This document shows, one piece after another, positions 1-6,500 of a DNA stretch of 10,842 bases (the stretch's first letter is position 1; each line of letters begins with the position of its first letter). The notes under the pieces were generated by a model. That model saw nothing but the letters and a program-made list of their open reading frames with translations. It searched no databases and had not been told where the DNA came from. Source of the DNA: Acidobacteriota bacterium (GTDB lineage: Bacteria; Acidobacteriota; Blastocatellia; Pyrinomonadales; Pyrinomonadaceae); contig JAIVGV010000311.1 in NCBI GenBank assembly GCA_020201365.1, forward strand, positions 1 to 10,842, given 5' to 3'. A program made the position numbers and the translations under genes.

Positions 1-390
1 GACGAAGTCTGTCGCCGCGCGCGAGTAGAGGAAGGGCGCGCCGGGGATCGGCAGTATGAACTCGACGGAGACGTTGTTGTAGCGGAGCGCGAGCGGGTTG
101 AGCTGCGCGCCGAAGAGGGCGTTGGGCGCGGTGTTGGCGGCAGCCGAGTTGGCGATCACGGCGTCCGTCAAGTTAACGATCTGCCCGTTTCTGGTGTGGG
201 CGGTGCTGAAGAAGACGCCGAACCGATCCCTAAAATCGGAGTGACCGACCATGCCGGGCTCGTCGAAAGTAATGACGACGGGATCGGCTCTGACCTCGGT
301 CGCCGCCGCGCAGAGGAGGAGCAAGAGGAGCGCGCAGGGCGCGGCGAGTCCGGGGGCGTAGTGTCGCGTGAGTCGTTCGGTCGTGATCAT
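1..390 (-). CDS. Secreted protein, N-terminal part (PEP-CTERM-like beta-rich protein), runs off the window
   Basis: This frame is open for 130 codons from an ATG at 390-388 to the window edge, so only the 5' part is visible. The product starts with a signal peptide: basic residues (R6, R9), a Leu-rich core at about residues 18-30, and a likely cleavage after V-R-A (residue 35). The mature part begins DPVVITFDEPG and continues with alternating hydrophobic and small residues and short Asn-rich turns. That pattern is typical of exported beta-sandwich proteins anchored by PEP-CTERM in Acidobacteriota, but no C-terminus is visible to prove it. A purine-rich AGGAAG lies about 10 bases before the ATG. 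The gene is divergent from glnE across a 207-base gap. The coding call is firm because of the signal peptide and open frame; the function is unknown. See the findings for a possible link with the PEP-CTERM tail after glnE. Confidence 0.72.
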   Translation of the reverse strand, partial: MITTERLTRHYAPGLAAPCALLLLLLCAAATEVRADPVVITFDEPGMVGHSDFRDRFGVFFSTAHTRNGQIVNLTDAVIANSAAANTAPNALFGAQLNPLALRYNNVSVEFILPIPGAPFLYSRAATDFV

Positions 391-450
391 CGCAGAGAGC
401 TTCCTGCCGGATCGGGAATGGCACGGCGCCGGGGCGCTTGAACGCCCGCC

Positions 451-479
451 AGCATAAGGGGCGCGCGCAGCGGCGGCAA
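451..479 (-). promoter_or_regulatory. Candidate sigma70-type promoter for the leftward secreted-protein gene
   Basis: On the minus strand there is a TTGCCG (-35-like, 479-474) and a TATGCT (-10-like, 456-451) separated by 17 bases. Each matches four of six consensus positions. The predicted start would give a leader of about 55 bases before the ATG at 390. The match is weak, but it is in the right place in the divergent intergenic region. Confidence 0.3.
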
Positions 480-549
480 TCTTTTTCGGCGGCGGCTGCT
501 TCGTCCGGCAGCCTGACTCAGAAGAAACGGCTAATCCGTCGCGCCTTCC

Positions 550-570
550 GCGCGCCGGTCAGCGGCGCGC
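550..570. other. Small GC-rich stem-loop upstream of glnE
   Basis: GCGCGCCG (550-557) and its reverse complement CGGCGCGC (563-570) flank a 5-base loop GTCAG. The hairpin sits just before the TACAAT box in front of glnE. In DNA this GC-rich such palindromes arise easily by chance. Position is the only reason to mention a regulatory role. Confidence 0.25.
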
Positions 571-582
571 CGCGCTTCGCGC

Positions 583-588
583 TACAAT
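583..588 (+). promoter_or_regulatory. Candidate -10 box (TACAAT) just upstream of glnE
   Basis: TACAAT matches five of six consensus -10 positions and stands out in a very GC-rich region. No convincing -35 is found 16-18 bases upstream. It lies only 10 bases before the TTG start at 598, so a transcript starting here would be almost leaderless. No Shine-Dalgarno is visible before 598, which fits that idea but does not prove it. Confidence 0.3.
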
Positions 589-597
589 CAACGACGC

Positions 598-3306
598 TTG
601 CCGAACCGCGACGACAAAACCGAAGACTTGCTGCGCGGGCTTCCCGACCCCGGCGGCGCGCGCCGCTTCTACGAAGAGGTCGCCTCCGGGCACCCGCGCG
701 CCGCGCGCCGCCTCGACGCCGATCCGGGCTTGCTCTCCGACGCGCTCGCCCTCGCCGCGTGGAGTCCGCTGCTCGCCACGACGCTCGCGCAGAGCCCCGA
801 ACACCTCGCGTGGCTCGCGCGCGAACGCACGGACGCGCGCGTGCGCTCGACCGAGGAGCTGCGCGAGTCGCTCGCGCGCTTCGCCCTGACGCACACGCAG
901 GAGTCGCCGCACGTCACCTTCGCGCGCTTCCGCCGGCGCGAGCTGCTGCGGATTTACCTGCACGACATACGCCGCGCCTCCACGGTCGTCGAGACGACCG
1001 AGGAACTCTCGAACCTCGCCGACGCCGTGCTCTCTTACGCGCTCGATCTCGCCCGACAGGAACTCGACAACCTCCACGGCTCGCCGCTCACGCGCGACGC
1101 GCGCGGACGCCGCGTCGCCGCCGAGTTCGCGGTCGTCGCCCTCGGCAAGCTCGGCTCGCGCGAGCTGAACTACTCGTCCGACATAGACCTCCTCTTCCTC
1201 TACGACGCCGACGGCGACACATCGGGCGCGGGCACGCGCGGCGCGACCACCAACCGCGAATACTTCAACCGCCTCGCCGGAAGCGTAGCGCGCCTCGTCG
1301 GACGACAGGCGGGCGAAGGCGCGGCGTACCGGGTTGACCTGCGCCTGCGCCCGCACGGTCGCGACGGCGCGCTCGCCGTCTCGCTCGCGGAAGCCGCGCG
1401 CTACTACGAGCGCGACGCGCACGCCTGGGAGCTGCAAGCCCTGCTTCGCGCGCGCGACTCGGCGGGCTCGCGCGCGCTCTTCGCGCGCTTCTACGAGCGC
1501 GTCCGCCCGCGCGTCTATTCGCAAGCGGGCTCGGTCGAGCGCGCGCTCGCGCAGGTGCGCCTCGCCAAGCGCAAGATTGATCGAGAGCGGCGCGAGCGCG
1601 AGCGCGGCTTCAACGTCAAGCTCGGTCGCGGCGGCATACGCGAGATCGAGTTCATCGCGCAGGCGCTCCAGCTCGCCCACGGCGCGCGCGACCCCTGGCT
1701 GCACGCGCCGCACACCCTCGTCAGCCTCGGTCGCCTCGCGGATCGCAAACACATCACCGAGCGCGAGCGCACCGGGCTCTCCGACGCCTACAAATTCTTA
1801 CGCGCCCTCGAACACCGCCTGCAGATGGAGCACGGTCTCCAAACCCACACCGTCCCCGCCGACGACTCGCGCCGCGCACTCGTCGCGCGGCGCATGAACT
1901 TCGGCGGCGGCGACGCCCTCGCGCGATTCGACGACGCGCTCGCCGCGCACACCGCGAGCGTCCGCGCCGCCTTCGCGCGCGTCTTCGACGAGTCGGACGC
2001 GGGCGACGCAGTCTCGCAGGCGCGAACGCCGCCGCGCCCCGGCCGGCAGGCGCGCCGCGGCGAAGAGCCGACGCGAAGCGGCGACGGCGCGACGGGGCGC
2101 GCCGTCGCGCCGTCGCAACGCGACGCAGGCAAAGCTCCGATTTCATCAAACGCCGACGGGCGCGCGCCTTCGCACGCGAGCCGGGGCGAGCCGCGCGACT
2201 TCCGCGCGGAGATGCGCGCGGCGGTCGATCGCGAGAAGAATTTCCGCGCGGAGCTGGGCGCGCTGCGCCGCGCGTGGTCGCAGTTGATCGCGGAGACGAG
2301 AGCGCGCGACGCGGCGGGCGAGACCGACGCGCGCGAGTCGAACCGGCTGCAGACGGAGCTGGCGACCGCGTCCGTCAACGTCGCGCTGCTCGTCGCACGC
2401 CGCGAGCTCGCGCGTCGTCACGGCGGCTTCGCGGCGGGACCTCGCCTTGCGGTGCTCGCGCTCGGCAGGCTCGCGAGCGGCGGGATGGACTACGGCTCAG
2501 ACCTCGACCTCGTTTGCGTCTTCGACCCTCACGTCCCGCCGCCCGTCGCGCCGCTCACGCGCGAGCAGTTTTACGCGCGCCTCGTCGAGCTGATGACGAC
2601 GGCGCTGTCAAGCCTCACGCGCGAGGGTCATCTCTACAGAGTCGATCTGCGGCTGAGGCCCGACGGCAAGAACGGCGCGCTGGCGCAGAGCGCGCAAGGC
2701 TTCGCCGAGTACGTGGCGCGGCGCGCGCAAATCTGGGAGTGGCTGGCATACGTGAAGCTGCGCGCGGCGGCGGGCGATCTCGAACTCGGTCGCGCGGTCG
2801 AGGCGGGCGCGCGGCGCACGATCCACGAGCGCGCGAGGGGAGTTGATCGCGAGGAGCTGCGGCGCGAGACGCGGCGCGTGCGCGAGCGGCTCGAGCGCGA
2901 GCGCGCCTCGCGCGCGTCGCACGCGGTTGACATCAAGTTCGCGGCGGGCGGGATGCTCGACGTTTACTTCGCCGCGCGCTACCTCCAACTGCGCGACGAC
3001 GTGCGCGACGAGGGCGCGGATCGTTCGACCTTCTCCACGCTCTCGCGCCTGCGCGACGCGGGCTCGCTCTCTTCGTCCGACTTCGACGCGCTCGGCGAAG
3101 GCTACGCGAGTTTGCGCTCGCTCGATCACGCCCTGCGACTCGCCGCCGGTCGCTCCGCGCGCCTGCCCGCGGCGGCGGATCACCCGCTCGTCGCCGAGCT
3201 CGCGCGCGCGCTCCGTTTCGACTCGCCGCCGGCGCTCCTCTCGCAGTTGCGCGAGCGCATGGACGGCGTGCGCGCGGCTTACGAGCGAGTGACGGGAAGA
3301 GCTTGA
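598..3306 (+). CDS. glnE: Bifunctional [glutamine synthetase] adenylyltransferase/adenylyl-removing enzyme GlnE
   Basis: GlnE adds AMP to, and removes it from, a tyrosine of glutamine synthetase in response to nitrogen status, usually relayed by PII. Both nucleotidyltransferase halves are visible. The N-terminal (deadenylylating) half has GKLGSRELNYSSDIDL with D195-x-D197, YRVDLRLRP at about 244 and GRGGIREIEF at 343-352. The C-terminal (adenylylating) half has GRLASGGMDYGSDLDL with D635-x-D637, YRVDLRLRP at about 680 and AAGGMLDVYF at 782-791. The length, 902 residues, is close to the E. coli enzyme (about 946). The start is TTG at 598: an in-frame stop lies at 532-534 and no ATG or GTG falls between. 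Residues about 465-532 form a low-complexity Pro/Arg/Gly/Ala linker that carries a DNA palindrome. In the second half the usual acidic D-I-E-F reads D-V-Y-F. No glnA or glnB/K lies in the window. Confidence 0.95.
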   Translation: MPNRDDKTEDLLRGLPDPGGARRFYEEVASGHPRAARRLDADPGLLSDALALAAWSPLLATTLAQSPEHLAWLARERTDARVRSTEELRESLARFALTHTQESPHVTFARFRRRELLRIYLHDIRRASTVVETTEELSNLADAVLSYALDLARQELDNLHGSPLTRDARGRRVAAEFAVVALGKLGSRELNYSSDIDLLFLYDADGDTSGAGTRGATTNREYFNRLAGSVARLVGRQAGEGAAYRVDLRLRPHGRDGALAVSLAEAARYYERDAHAWELQALLRARDSAGSRALFARFYERVRPRVYSQAGSVERALAQVRLAKRKIDRERRERERGFNVKLGRGGIREIEFIAQALQLAHGARDPWLHAPHTLVSLGRLADRKHITERERTGLSDAYKFLRALEHRLQMEHGLQTHTVPADDSRRALVARRMNFGGGDALARFDDALAAHTASVRAAFARVFDESDAGDAVSQARTPPRPGRQARRGEEPTRSGDGATGRAVAPSQRDAGKAPISSNADGRAPSHASRGEPRDFRAEMRAAVDREKNFRAELGALRRAWSQLIAETRARDAAGETDARESNRLQTELATASVNVALLVARRELARRHGGFAAGPRLAVLALGRLASGGMDYGSDLDLVCVFDPHVPPPVAPLTREQFYARLVELMTTALSSLTREGHLYRVDLRLRPDGKNGALAQSAQGFAEYVARRAQIWEWLAYVKLRAAAGDLELGRAVEAGARRTIHERARGVDREELRRETRRVRERLERERASRASHAVDIKFAAGGMLDVYFAARYLQLRDDVRDEGADRSTFSTLSRLRDAGSLSSSDFDALGEGYASLRSLDHALRLAAGRSARLPAAADHPLVAELARALRFDSPPALLSQLRERMDGVRAAYERVTGRA
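2081..2116. repeat. Perfect 15-bp inverted repeat inside the glnE linker
   Basis: GCGACGGCGCGACGG (2081-2095) and its exact reverse complement CCGTCGCGCCGTCGC (2102-2116) flank a 6-base loop. The repeat is inside coding sequence, at about GlnE residues 495-506, in the least conserved part of the protein. It resembles a REP-like palindromic element that kept the frame, but it could also be a by-product of extreme GC bias. Confidence 0.6.
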
Positions 3307-3341
3307 CAGCCGCCGCGCCCCGCTTATTTTGTCGCTCATCC

Positions 3342-3602
3342 GTTCCCGTAAAGACGTTCGCGGAGAGTGCCACGGGTCAGCCCGCGACCTTCGTCAGCAC
3401 CGACCTCGTCGGTCAGGGGACGGCGAGGCTGAGCTTCATCAGCATCGCGGGCGCGAACGGGCAGCGCATACAGCAGCTCCAGAGCGTCACGTACACCTTC
3501 GCGCCCGCCGCCGTGCCGGAGCCTTGCACGCTGCTCTTGTTGGGGAGCGGACTCGCCGGAGTGTGCGAGAACGTGCGCCGCAGGAGGCGCGCGAAGGGTT
3601 AA
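3342..3602 (+). pseudogene. C-terminal remnant of a PEP-CTERM-anchored exported protein
   Basis: This reading frame ends in a textbook PEP-CTERM sorting tail: VPEPCTLLLLGSGLAG, a short hydrophobic helix, then a cluster of five Arg. Such tails are recognised by an exosortase and anchor exported proteins at the envelope. Before it come about 50 residues typical of the last beta strands of these proteins (TARLSFISIAGANGQ, then SVTYTF). There is no signal peptide. The only start in the open frame is TTG at 3303, which would add about 13 residues unlike the family, right at the glnE stop. The body and export signal of the protein are therefore missing, and I call it a 5'-truncated gene. Its stop (TAA 3600-3602) overlaps that of the convergent small gene in a TTAA. 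The family is sure; the pseudogene status is inferred. Confidence 0.75.
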
Positions 3603-3829
3603 CTGCCGCCGCCCTCGCCGCCCGTCTGCGCGGGCTTCTTCGGCGGGGGCGAGTCGTCCACGCCGCGCTCGCCGATTGTTTTGATCGTCACTTTGAGTTC
3701 GGGGTGCTTGGAGAGCCCCGCCTGGATGATCTCCTGCACCGCCTGCTTGGTCGAGGCGGCGAAGTCGTGCGCGGGCTCGTCCTCGCCCTCGATCCAGAGA
3801 CTCACCTTGAGAGAGATCGCCTTACGCAT
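3599..3829 (-). CDS. Small hypothetical protein (76 residues)
   Basis: I do not recognise this gene. From ATG at 3829 it encodes 76 residues: an N-terminal strand-like segment (ISLKVSLWIEGED), a predicted helix (STKQAVQEIIQAGLSKH), another strand (LKVTIKTIGE) and a Pro/Gly-rich tail. This beta-alpha-beta pattern suggests a small folded cytoplasmic protein with no signal peptide or membrane segment. A GTG at 3841 would add four residues. I prefer the ATG because TGAGG lies just upstream as a ribosome binding site. It starts 16 bases after the stop of the membrane-anchored protein gene, so the two are probably co-transcribed. It ends at a TTAA shared with the convergent PEP-CTERM remnant. Confidence 0.65.
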   Translation of the reverse strand: MRKAISLKVSLWIEGEDEPAHDFAASTKQAVQEIIQAGLSKHPELKVTIKTIGERGVDDSPPPKKPAQTGGEGGGS

Positions 3830-3845
3830 TTCAAGCCTCACGCCG

Positions 3846-4643
3846 TCATCCTGAGAAGTTGTCGAGCGCGACCCACTTGCCGTTCTGCTCGACCTCGAAG
3901 CGCATCACCGGGTGAATCTCCCAGATCGTCGCGCGCGTTTTGCCGACCTGATCCGGGTGCTCCGGATCGAGCATCAGCCAGCCGCTCACGCGCACGCGCC
4001 AATCCTTCTTGACGATCTGACCGAGCAGGTCCGTCCGCCAGTTCGCGTGATTGGCGCGCACGGGCGGCGTCATCTCGACGACGATTGACTTGCTCCGGTC
4101 GTCGTTCGAGTCGGGCACGAGCCAGATGTGGAAGTCTCTAAAGTCGGCGTCCGCGCCGTGGCAGTTGGGCGATTCGGGTCCCTCCTGGCGCGCGCCCGCG
4201 AGGTAGCCTTCGACCGAGACCGGGAGCCCCTCGTAGCGCGCGACCTCCTGCGCGTCCGCACGCGACCAGTTCGCCCGCCGCTGCCGCTCTGTGCTCTCGG
4301 GCCACTTCAGACTCGCCACCGCGTCGAAGTTGACGGCGACGTACTGCCCGTCGTCCACGCGGTTCTTGAGATCGTTCAAGGCGGGGTCGCCGCCGTCGCC
4401 CTCGGCGGGGCAGCCCTTGTAACTGCCGAGCGTCGGCTTCTGCCTCGGCATGCTTTCGGGCAGCGCGCCCGTCGCCGTCGGGGCGCTCGTCGTCGTCGTC
4501 GTCGTCGCCGGCTTCGCCGCGCGACGGCGCAGATAGACGACGAGCAGGATCGCGCCGACGGCGACGACGAGCACCGCGCACCCGATGGCGAGGCACGAAT
4601 ACTTCTGCGCGGGCAAACCGCGCGGCGGGAATTGTCTGCTCAT
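3846..4643 (-). CDS. Membrane-anchored protein with a Cys/His-containing extracytoplasmic domain, function unknown
   Basis: The product has 265 residues. After a short cytoplasmic N-terminus there is one membrane helix (about 17-37), three Arg (39-41) and two Lys-flanked residues, then a Thr/Ala/Pro spacer (about 47-60). The folded domain follows (about 90-265). The Arg cluster after the helix does not settle the topology by the positive-inside rule, but the spacer suggests an extracytoplasmic domain. Visible motifs are EGYLAG (145-150), SPNCHGADADFRDFHIWLV (158-176), VVEMTPPVR (188-196), VRVSGWLMLDPEHP (217-230) and TRATIWEIHPV (237-247). The strand pattern with V-x-G-Y/W-L repeats suggests an OB-like barrel, and the clustered Cys/His/Asp residues could bind metal. 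I cannot name a characterised family. ATG at 4643 is preceded by GAGAGAAG. It probably starts a two-gene unit with the small gene downstream. Confidence 0.8.
   Translation of the reverse strand: MSRQFPPRGLPAQKYSCLAIGCAVLVVAVGAILLVVYLRRRAAKPATTTTTTSAPTATGALPESMPRQKPTLGSYKGCPAEGDGGDPALNDLKNRVDDGQYVAVNFDAVASLKWPESTERQRRANWSRADAQEVARYEGLPVSVEGYLAGARQEGPESPNCHGADADFRDFHIWLVPDSNDDRSKSIVVEMTPPVRANHANWRTDLLGQIVKKDWRVRVSGWLMLDPEHPDQVGKTRATIWEIHPVMRFEVEQNGKWVALDNFSG
4487..4507. repeat. TCG trinucleotide microsatellite (7 units) coding a Thr run
   Basis: Seven perfect TCG units read on the minus strand as six consecutive ACG (Thr) codons, residues 47-52 of the membrane-anchored protein. They fall in the spacer between the membrane helix and the folded domain. 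Changes in unit number would alter spacer length without breaking the frame. Confidence 0.6.
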
Positions 4644-4704
4644 CTTCTCTCGTTAAACTTCGCGCCGCCCTTTCGACGGTGACTCGTTCCGGCAGGCGTC
4701 CTTG

Positions 4705-4732
4705 ATTTATCACAAGCCGCATCCGCGACCAA
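4705..4732 (-). promoter_or_regulatory. Candidate promoter for the 4643-3599 gene pair
   Basis: On the minus strand, TTGGTC (4732-4727) and ATAAAT (4710-4705) are 16 bases apart, and TGTGATA (4714-4708) gives an extended -10 character. It is one of the few AT-rich patches here and lies about 60 bases before the ATG at 4643. The same TGTGATA heptamer occurs in the candidate promoter near 8365. Confidence 0.4.
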
Positions 4733-4757
4733 GCGCTCAAGCGCACACGGTTAAACA

Positions 4758-4783
4758 TTCCCGACACGGGGTGTGAGCGGGAA
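4758..4783 (-). terminator. Candidate terminator hairpin after the DedA gene
   Basis: In the direction of DedA transcription the sequence reads TTCCCG, CTC, ACAC, CCC, GTGT, CGGGAA. The outer 6-bp stem pairs perfectly, and an inner 4-bp stem sits beyond a 3-base bulge. A short T-rich TGTTTAA follows. It lies 27 bases after the DedA stop and upstream of the next promoter-like patch. The T tract is short, so this is a weak intrinsic terminator at best. Confidence 0.4.
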
Positions 4784-4809
4784 GCGCGGTGCGGCAAGGG
4801 CCGGTTCAC

Positions 4810-5463
4810 TTATGCCGCGCGCTCGTCGGCGTAGTCGCGTGCGTCGGCGGCGGAGTGGTCGGGCGGCTGAGCGTCGGAGTCGCGGAAGTAAGTGAGGAGT
4901 TTCCAGCCGAGGAGCAGCGCGGCGAGCGCGCCGAGGACGACCCACGCCAGACTGCCGAGGAGGTCTGCGAGCTGCTGCACGCGGTCGCTGAAGATTTTGC
5001 CGAGCGTGACGTAGATGGCGACCCAGAGCGCCTCGCCCAAGACGTCCCAGACGAAGAAGCGCGCCCACGGGTAGCGCGCCGCGCCGCTCGTCAGGTTCAC
5101 CCAGGGGCCCAACAGAGTCACGAGCCAGCGGCTCAGGAAAACGCCCGCGCCGCCCCAGCGTCGCGTCAGCGCCTCGGCGCGCGCGAGCTTGTCGGCGGCG
5201 CGGAAGCGGCGCGTCGTCGTGAGGACGAGGGCGCGACCGCCGTAGCGACCGACGAGGTAGCCGATCTGATCGCCCGCGACCGCCCCCGCGCACGCGAGCG
5301 CGCAGACCTCCCACAGCTTCAGCTCGCCCTGCGCGACGAACGAGCCCGCCGCCACGAGCAGGAACGTCGCGGGAAACGGCACGCCCGCCGACGCGACGAC
5401 GAGCACGAAGAAGAGCGCGGGCAGACCGTAGGCGGAGAGCCACGAGAGGAGCTGATCCGTCAC
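4810..5463 (-). CDS. DedA-family (VTT/SNARE-associated) integral membrane protein
   Basis: DedA proteins are inner-membrane proteins linked to lipid flipping or transport, envelope homeostasis and proton-motive force. This 217-residue product has the family layout. There is an N-terminal hydrophobic segment with a re-entrant-type VPFPATFLLVAAGSF (28-42), a conserved GDQIGYLVGRYGG (64-76), then FLSRWLVTLLGPWVNLTSGAARY (109-131) with the family Arg and Gly. C-terminal helices lie at about 135-157 and 168-191, followed by a charged cytoplasmic tail. The first loop has a Thr where many members have a Glu (P-x-P-A-T rather than P-x-P-S-E), as in some subfamilies. It begins with GTG at 5463, four bases inside the preceding gene (GTGA overlap), and GGAGG lies 6 bases before the start, so translation is probably coupled. 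Confidence 0.88.
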   Translation of the reverse strand: MTDQLLSWLSAYGLPALFFVLVVASAGVPFPATFLLVAAGSFVAQGELKLWEVCALACAGAVAGDQIGYLVGRYGGRALVLTTTRRFRAADKLARAEALTRRWGGAGVFLSRWLVTLLGPWVNLTSGAARYPWARFFVWDVLGEALWVAIYVTLGKIFSDRVQQLADLLGSLAWVVLGALAALLLGWKLLTYFRDSDAQPPDHSAADARDYADERAA

Positions 5464-5924
5464 GGCTTGCCTCCGTCGTCGCGGCGCGGAGGCGGCGGAG
5501 GCGGCGCGTGTGGGCTCGTCGGCGGCGCGCCCGGATTGGGTGGCGTCGCGCGCTGGCGCTCACGCTCGCGTGCGATTGCCGCTTGCAGCGTCGCCGTGAT
5601 CTCTTCGACGGTGCGCCCCTGCTCGCGCGCGATCTCGCGCAGCGGGCGTCGGTCGCGCGGCGCGTGAGGATCGTGCGGCTCGCGCGGCGGAAGGTCGAGC
5701 GCCTCGTAGAGGACGCGCGGCGGGACGCGGTAGGAGTGCGCGACATAGCCGACCGTCATCCAGCCGCGGATCGGATCGTCCTGGTGCTGCCGCCAGTAGA
5801 TCGCGCGCCGCAGCGTGAACGTCGCGTGCAGAGCCGTCGCGCCGAGGACGACGAAGAAGAGCAGCACGACGAGCCACTGCCGCCAGCCGAAGCCTTTGAG
5901 CGTCTGAACTACCCCGCGCCGCAC
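5460..5924 (-). CDS. Single-pass membrane protein encoded with DedA, function unknown
   Basis: The product has 154 residues. A basic, aromatic N-terminus leads into one membrane helix (about 16-37). Then comes an amphipathic region with R-G-W-M-T-V-G-Y-V-A-H-S-Y-R-V (53-67), a short helix-turn PPRVLYEALDL (68-78), a charged linker and DRRPLREIAREQGRTVEEI (91-109). A Pro-rich, charged tail (127-154) closes the protein. The two short helical units look like small alpha-helical recognition modules, but I cannot assign a family. The start is GTG at 5924, the first start after the in-frame stop of the PepSY-like gene 18 bases upstream. A GAGGGG lies 14 bases before it, farther than usual. The last four bases overlap the DedA start, so a role as a DedA partner is a reasonable inference. 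Confidence 0.72.
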   Translation of the reverse strand: MRRGVVQTLKGFGWRQWLVVLLFFVVLGATALHATFTLRRAIYWRQHQDDPIRGWMTVGYVAHSYRVPPRVLYEALDLPPREPHDPHAPRDRRPLREIAREQGRTVEEITATLQAAIARERERQRATPPNPGAPPTSPHAPPPPPPRRDDGGKP

Positions 5925-5942
5925 GATCTTAATTCGCGCCCC

Positions 5943-6443
5943 TCAGTCTTTCTCTTCCGCCAAGAGCTTGCCTTCGGGCGAGACCTTGATCTCGCGCCGA
6001 CGCCCCGCGCCGCTGACGTGTGCCTCGTATGCCGTGATCGCGCCGCCCTTCGTGATTGACTCGACGACCCCGATCCCCGCCCCGCCAGCCTGCCGCTTGA
6101 TCTCCGCGCGCGCAGCTTCGGGAAGCGACGCGAGCGCGACCTGCTCCTCGACCTCGACGACCGCGCCCGTCTCGTCCATCAGCACGTCCTTCGTGTGACC
6201 TGCGACCAGAAGCTCCGCCTCGTAAAAAGTCTTCCCGCCCTCGGTCTCCCGCGAGAGCCCGCGCAGCCGCGCGCCTTGGCTCTGCTCGCGCACGGTCTGC
6301 TGCACCGCCGCGGGCAAGTCCCTCATCTTCACGCGCCGCTCGCTCTCCTCCTCCTCCTCCTCCTGCGCGCGCGCGACGCAGACGGGCGACAGGCAGGCGG
6401 CGAGCGCGCACGCGGCGACGATCCGACCGGCACGAGTCTTCAT
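5943..6443 (-). CDS. Periplasmic protein with two PepSY-like repeats
   Basis: The product has 166 residues. A signal peptide (1-26, cleavage likely after A-R-A) is followed by a run of six Glu. Two similar modules follow. The first has LPAAVQQTVREQ (43-54), then strands TFYEAELLVAG (72-82) and KDVLMDETGAVVEVEE (85-100). The second has LPEAARAEIKRQ (107-118), then TAYEAHVSG (137-145) and REIKVSPEGKLLAEE (150-164). This helix-plus-antiparallel-sheet unit, with a D/P-E-x-G turn, matches PepSY-like (putative beta-lactamase-inhibitor-like) domains. Such domains are thought to bind proteins or peptides outside the cytoplasm. ATG at 6443 has a strong AGGAGG 9 bases upstream. It lies 57 bases after the hydrolase gene and 18 bases before the single-pass membrane gene, in the same orientation. 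Confidence 0.82.
   Translation of the reverse strand: MKTRAGRIVAACALAACLSPVCVARAQEEEEEESERRVKMRDLPAAVQQTVREQSQGARLRGLSRETEGGKTFYEAELLVAGHTKDVLMDETGAVVEVEEQVALASLPEAARAEIKRQAGGAGIGVVESITKGGAITAYEAHVSGAGRRREIKVSPEGKLLAEEKD
6346..6364. repeat. TCC trinucleotide run coding a Glu stretch
   Basis: Six perfect TCC units read on the minus strand as consecutive GAG (Glu) codons, directly after the predicted signal-peptide cleavage site of the PepSY-like protein. The length can vary by slippage without frame loss. Confidence 0.55.
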
Positions 6444-6500
6444 CTTCAGAGTCCTCCTGATTTCCCGGTTCCGGCTTGTCGTTGATTCGACGCGCCGACT

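Noticed and set aside
196..441. An 81-codon plus-strand frame opposite the leftward secreted protein
   Set aside because: The minus strand encodes a signal peptide and coherent mature protein through the window edge, so this is its antisense.
438..1337. A 299-codon plus-strand frame upstream of and overlapping glnE
   Set aside because: It is extremely Arg-rich, out of frame with glnE and has no domain. It is a GC-rich shadow.
559..1752. A 397-codon open frame on the minus strand inside glnE
   Set aside because: glnE is unmistakable on the other strand. The antisense product is low-complexity and reflects GC-biased third positions.
3303..3341. TTG at 3303 as a true start of the PEP-CTERM protein
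   Set aside because: The extra residues show no signal peptide, which an exported PEP-CTERM protein needs, and there is no ribosome binding site that is separate from the end of glnE.
4751..5746. A 331-codon minus-strand frame overlapping the DedA and single-pass membrane genes
   Set aside because: It is in a different frame from the recognisable DedA protein and consists mainly of Arg/Ala/Ser.
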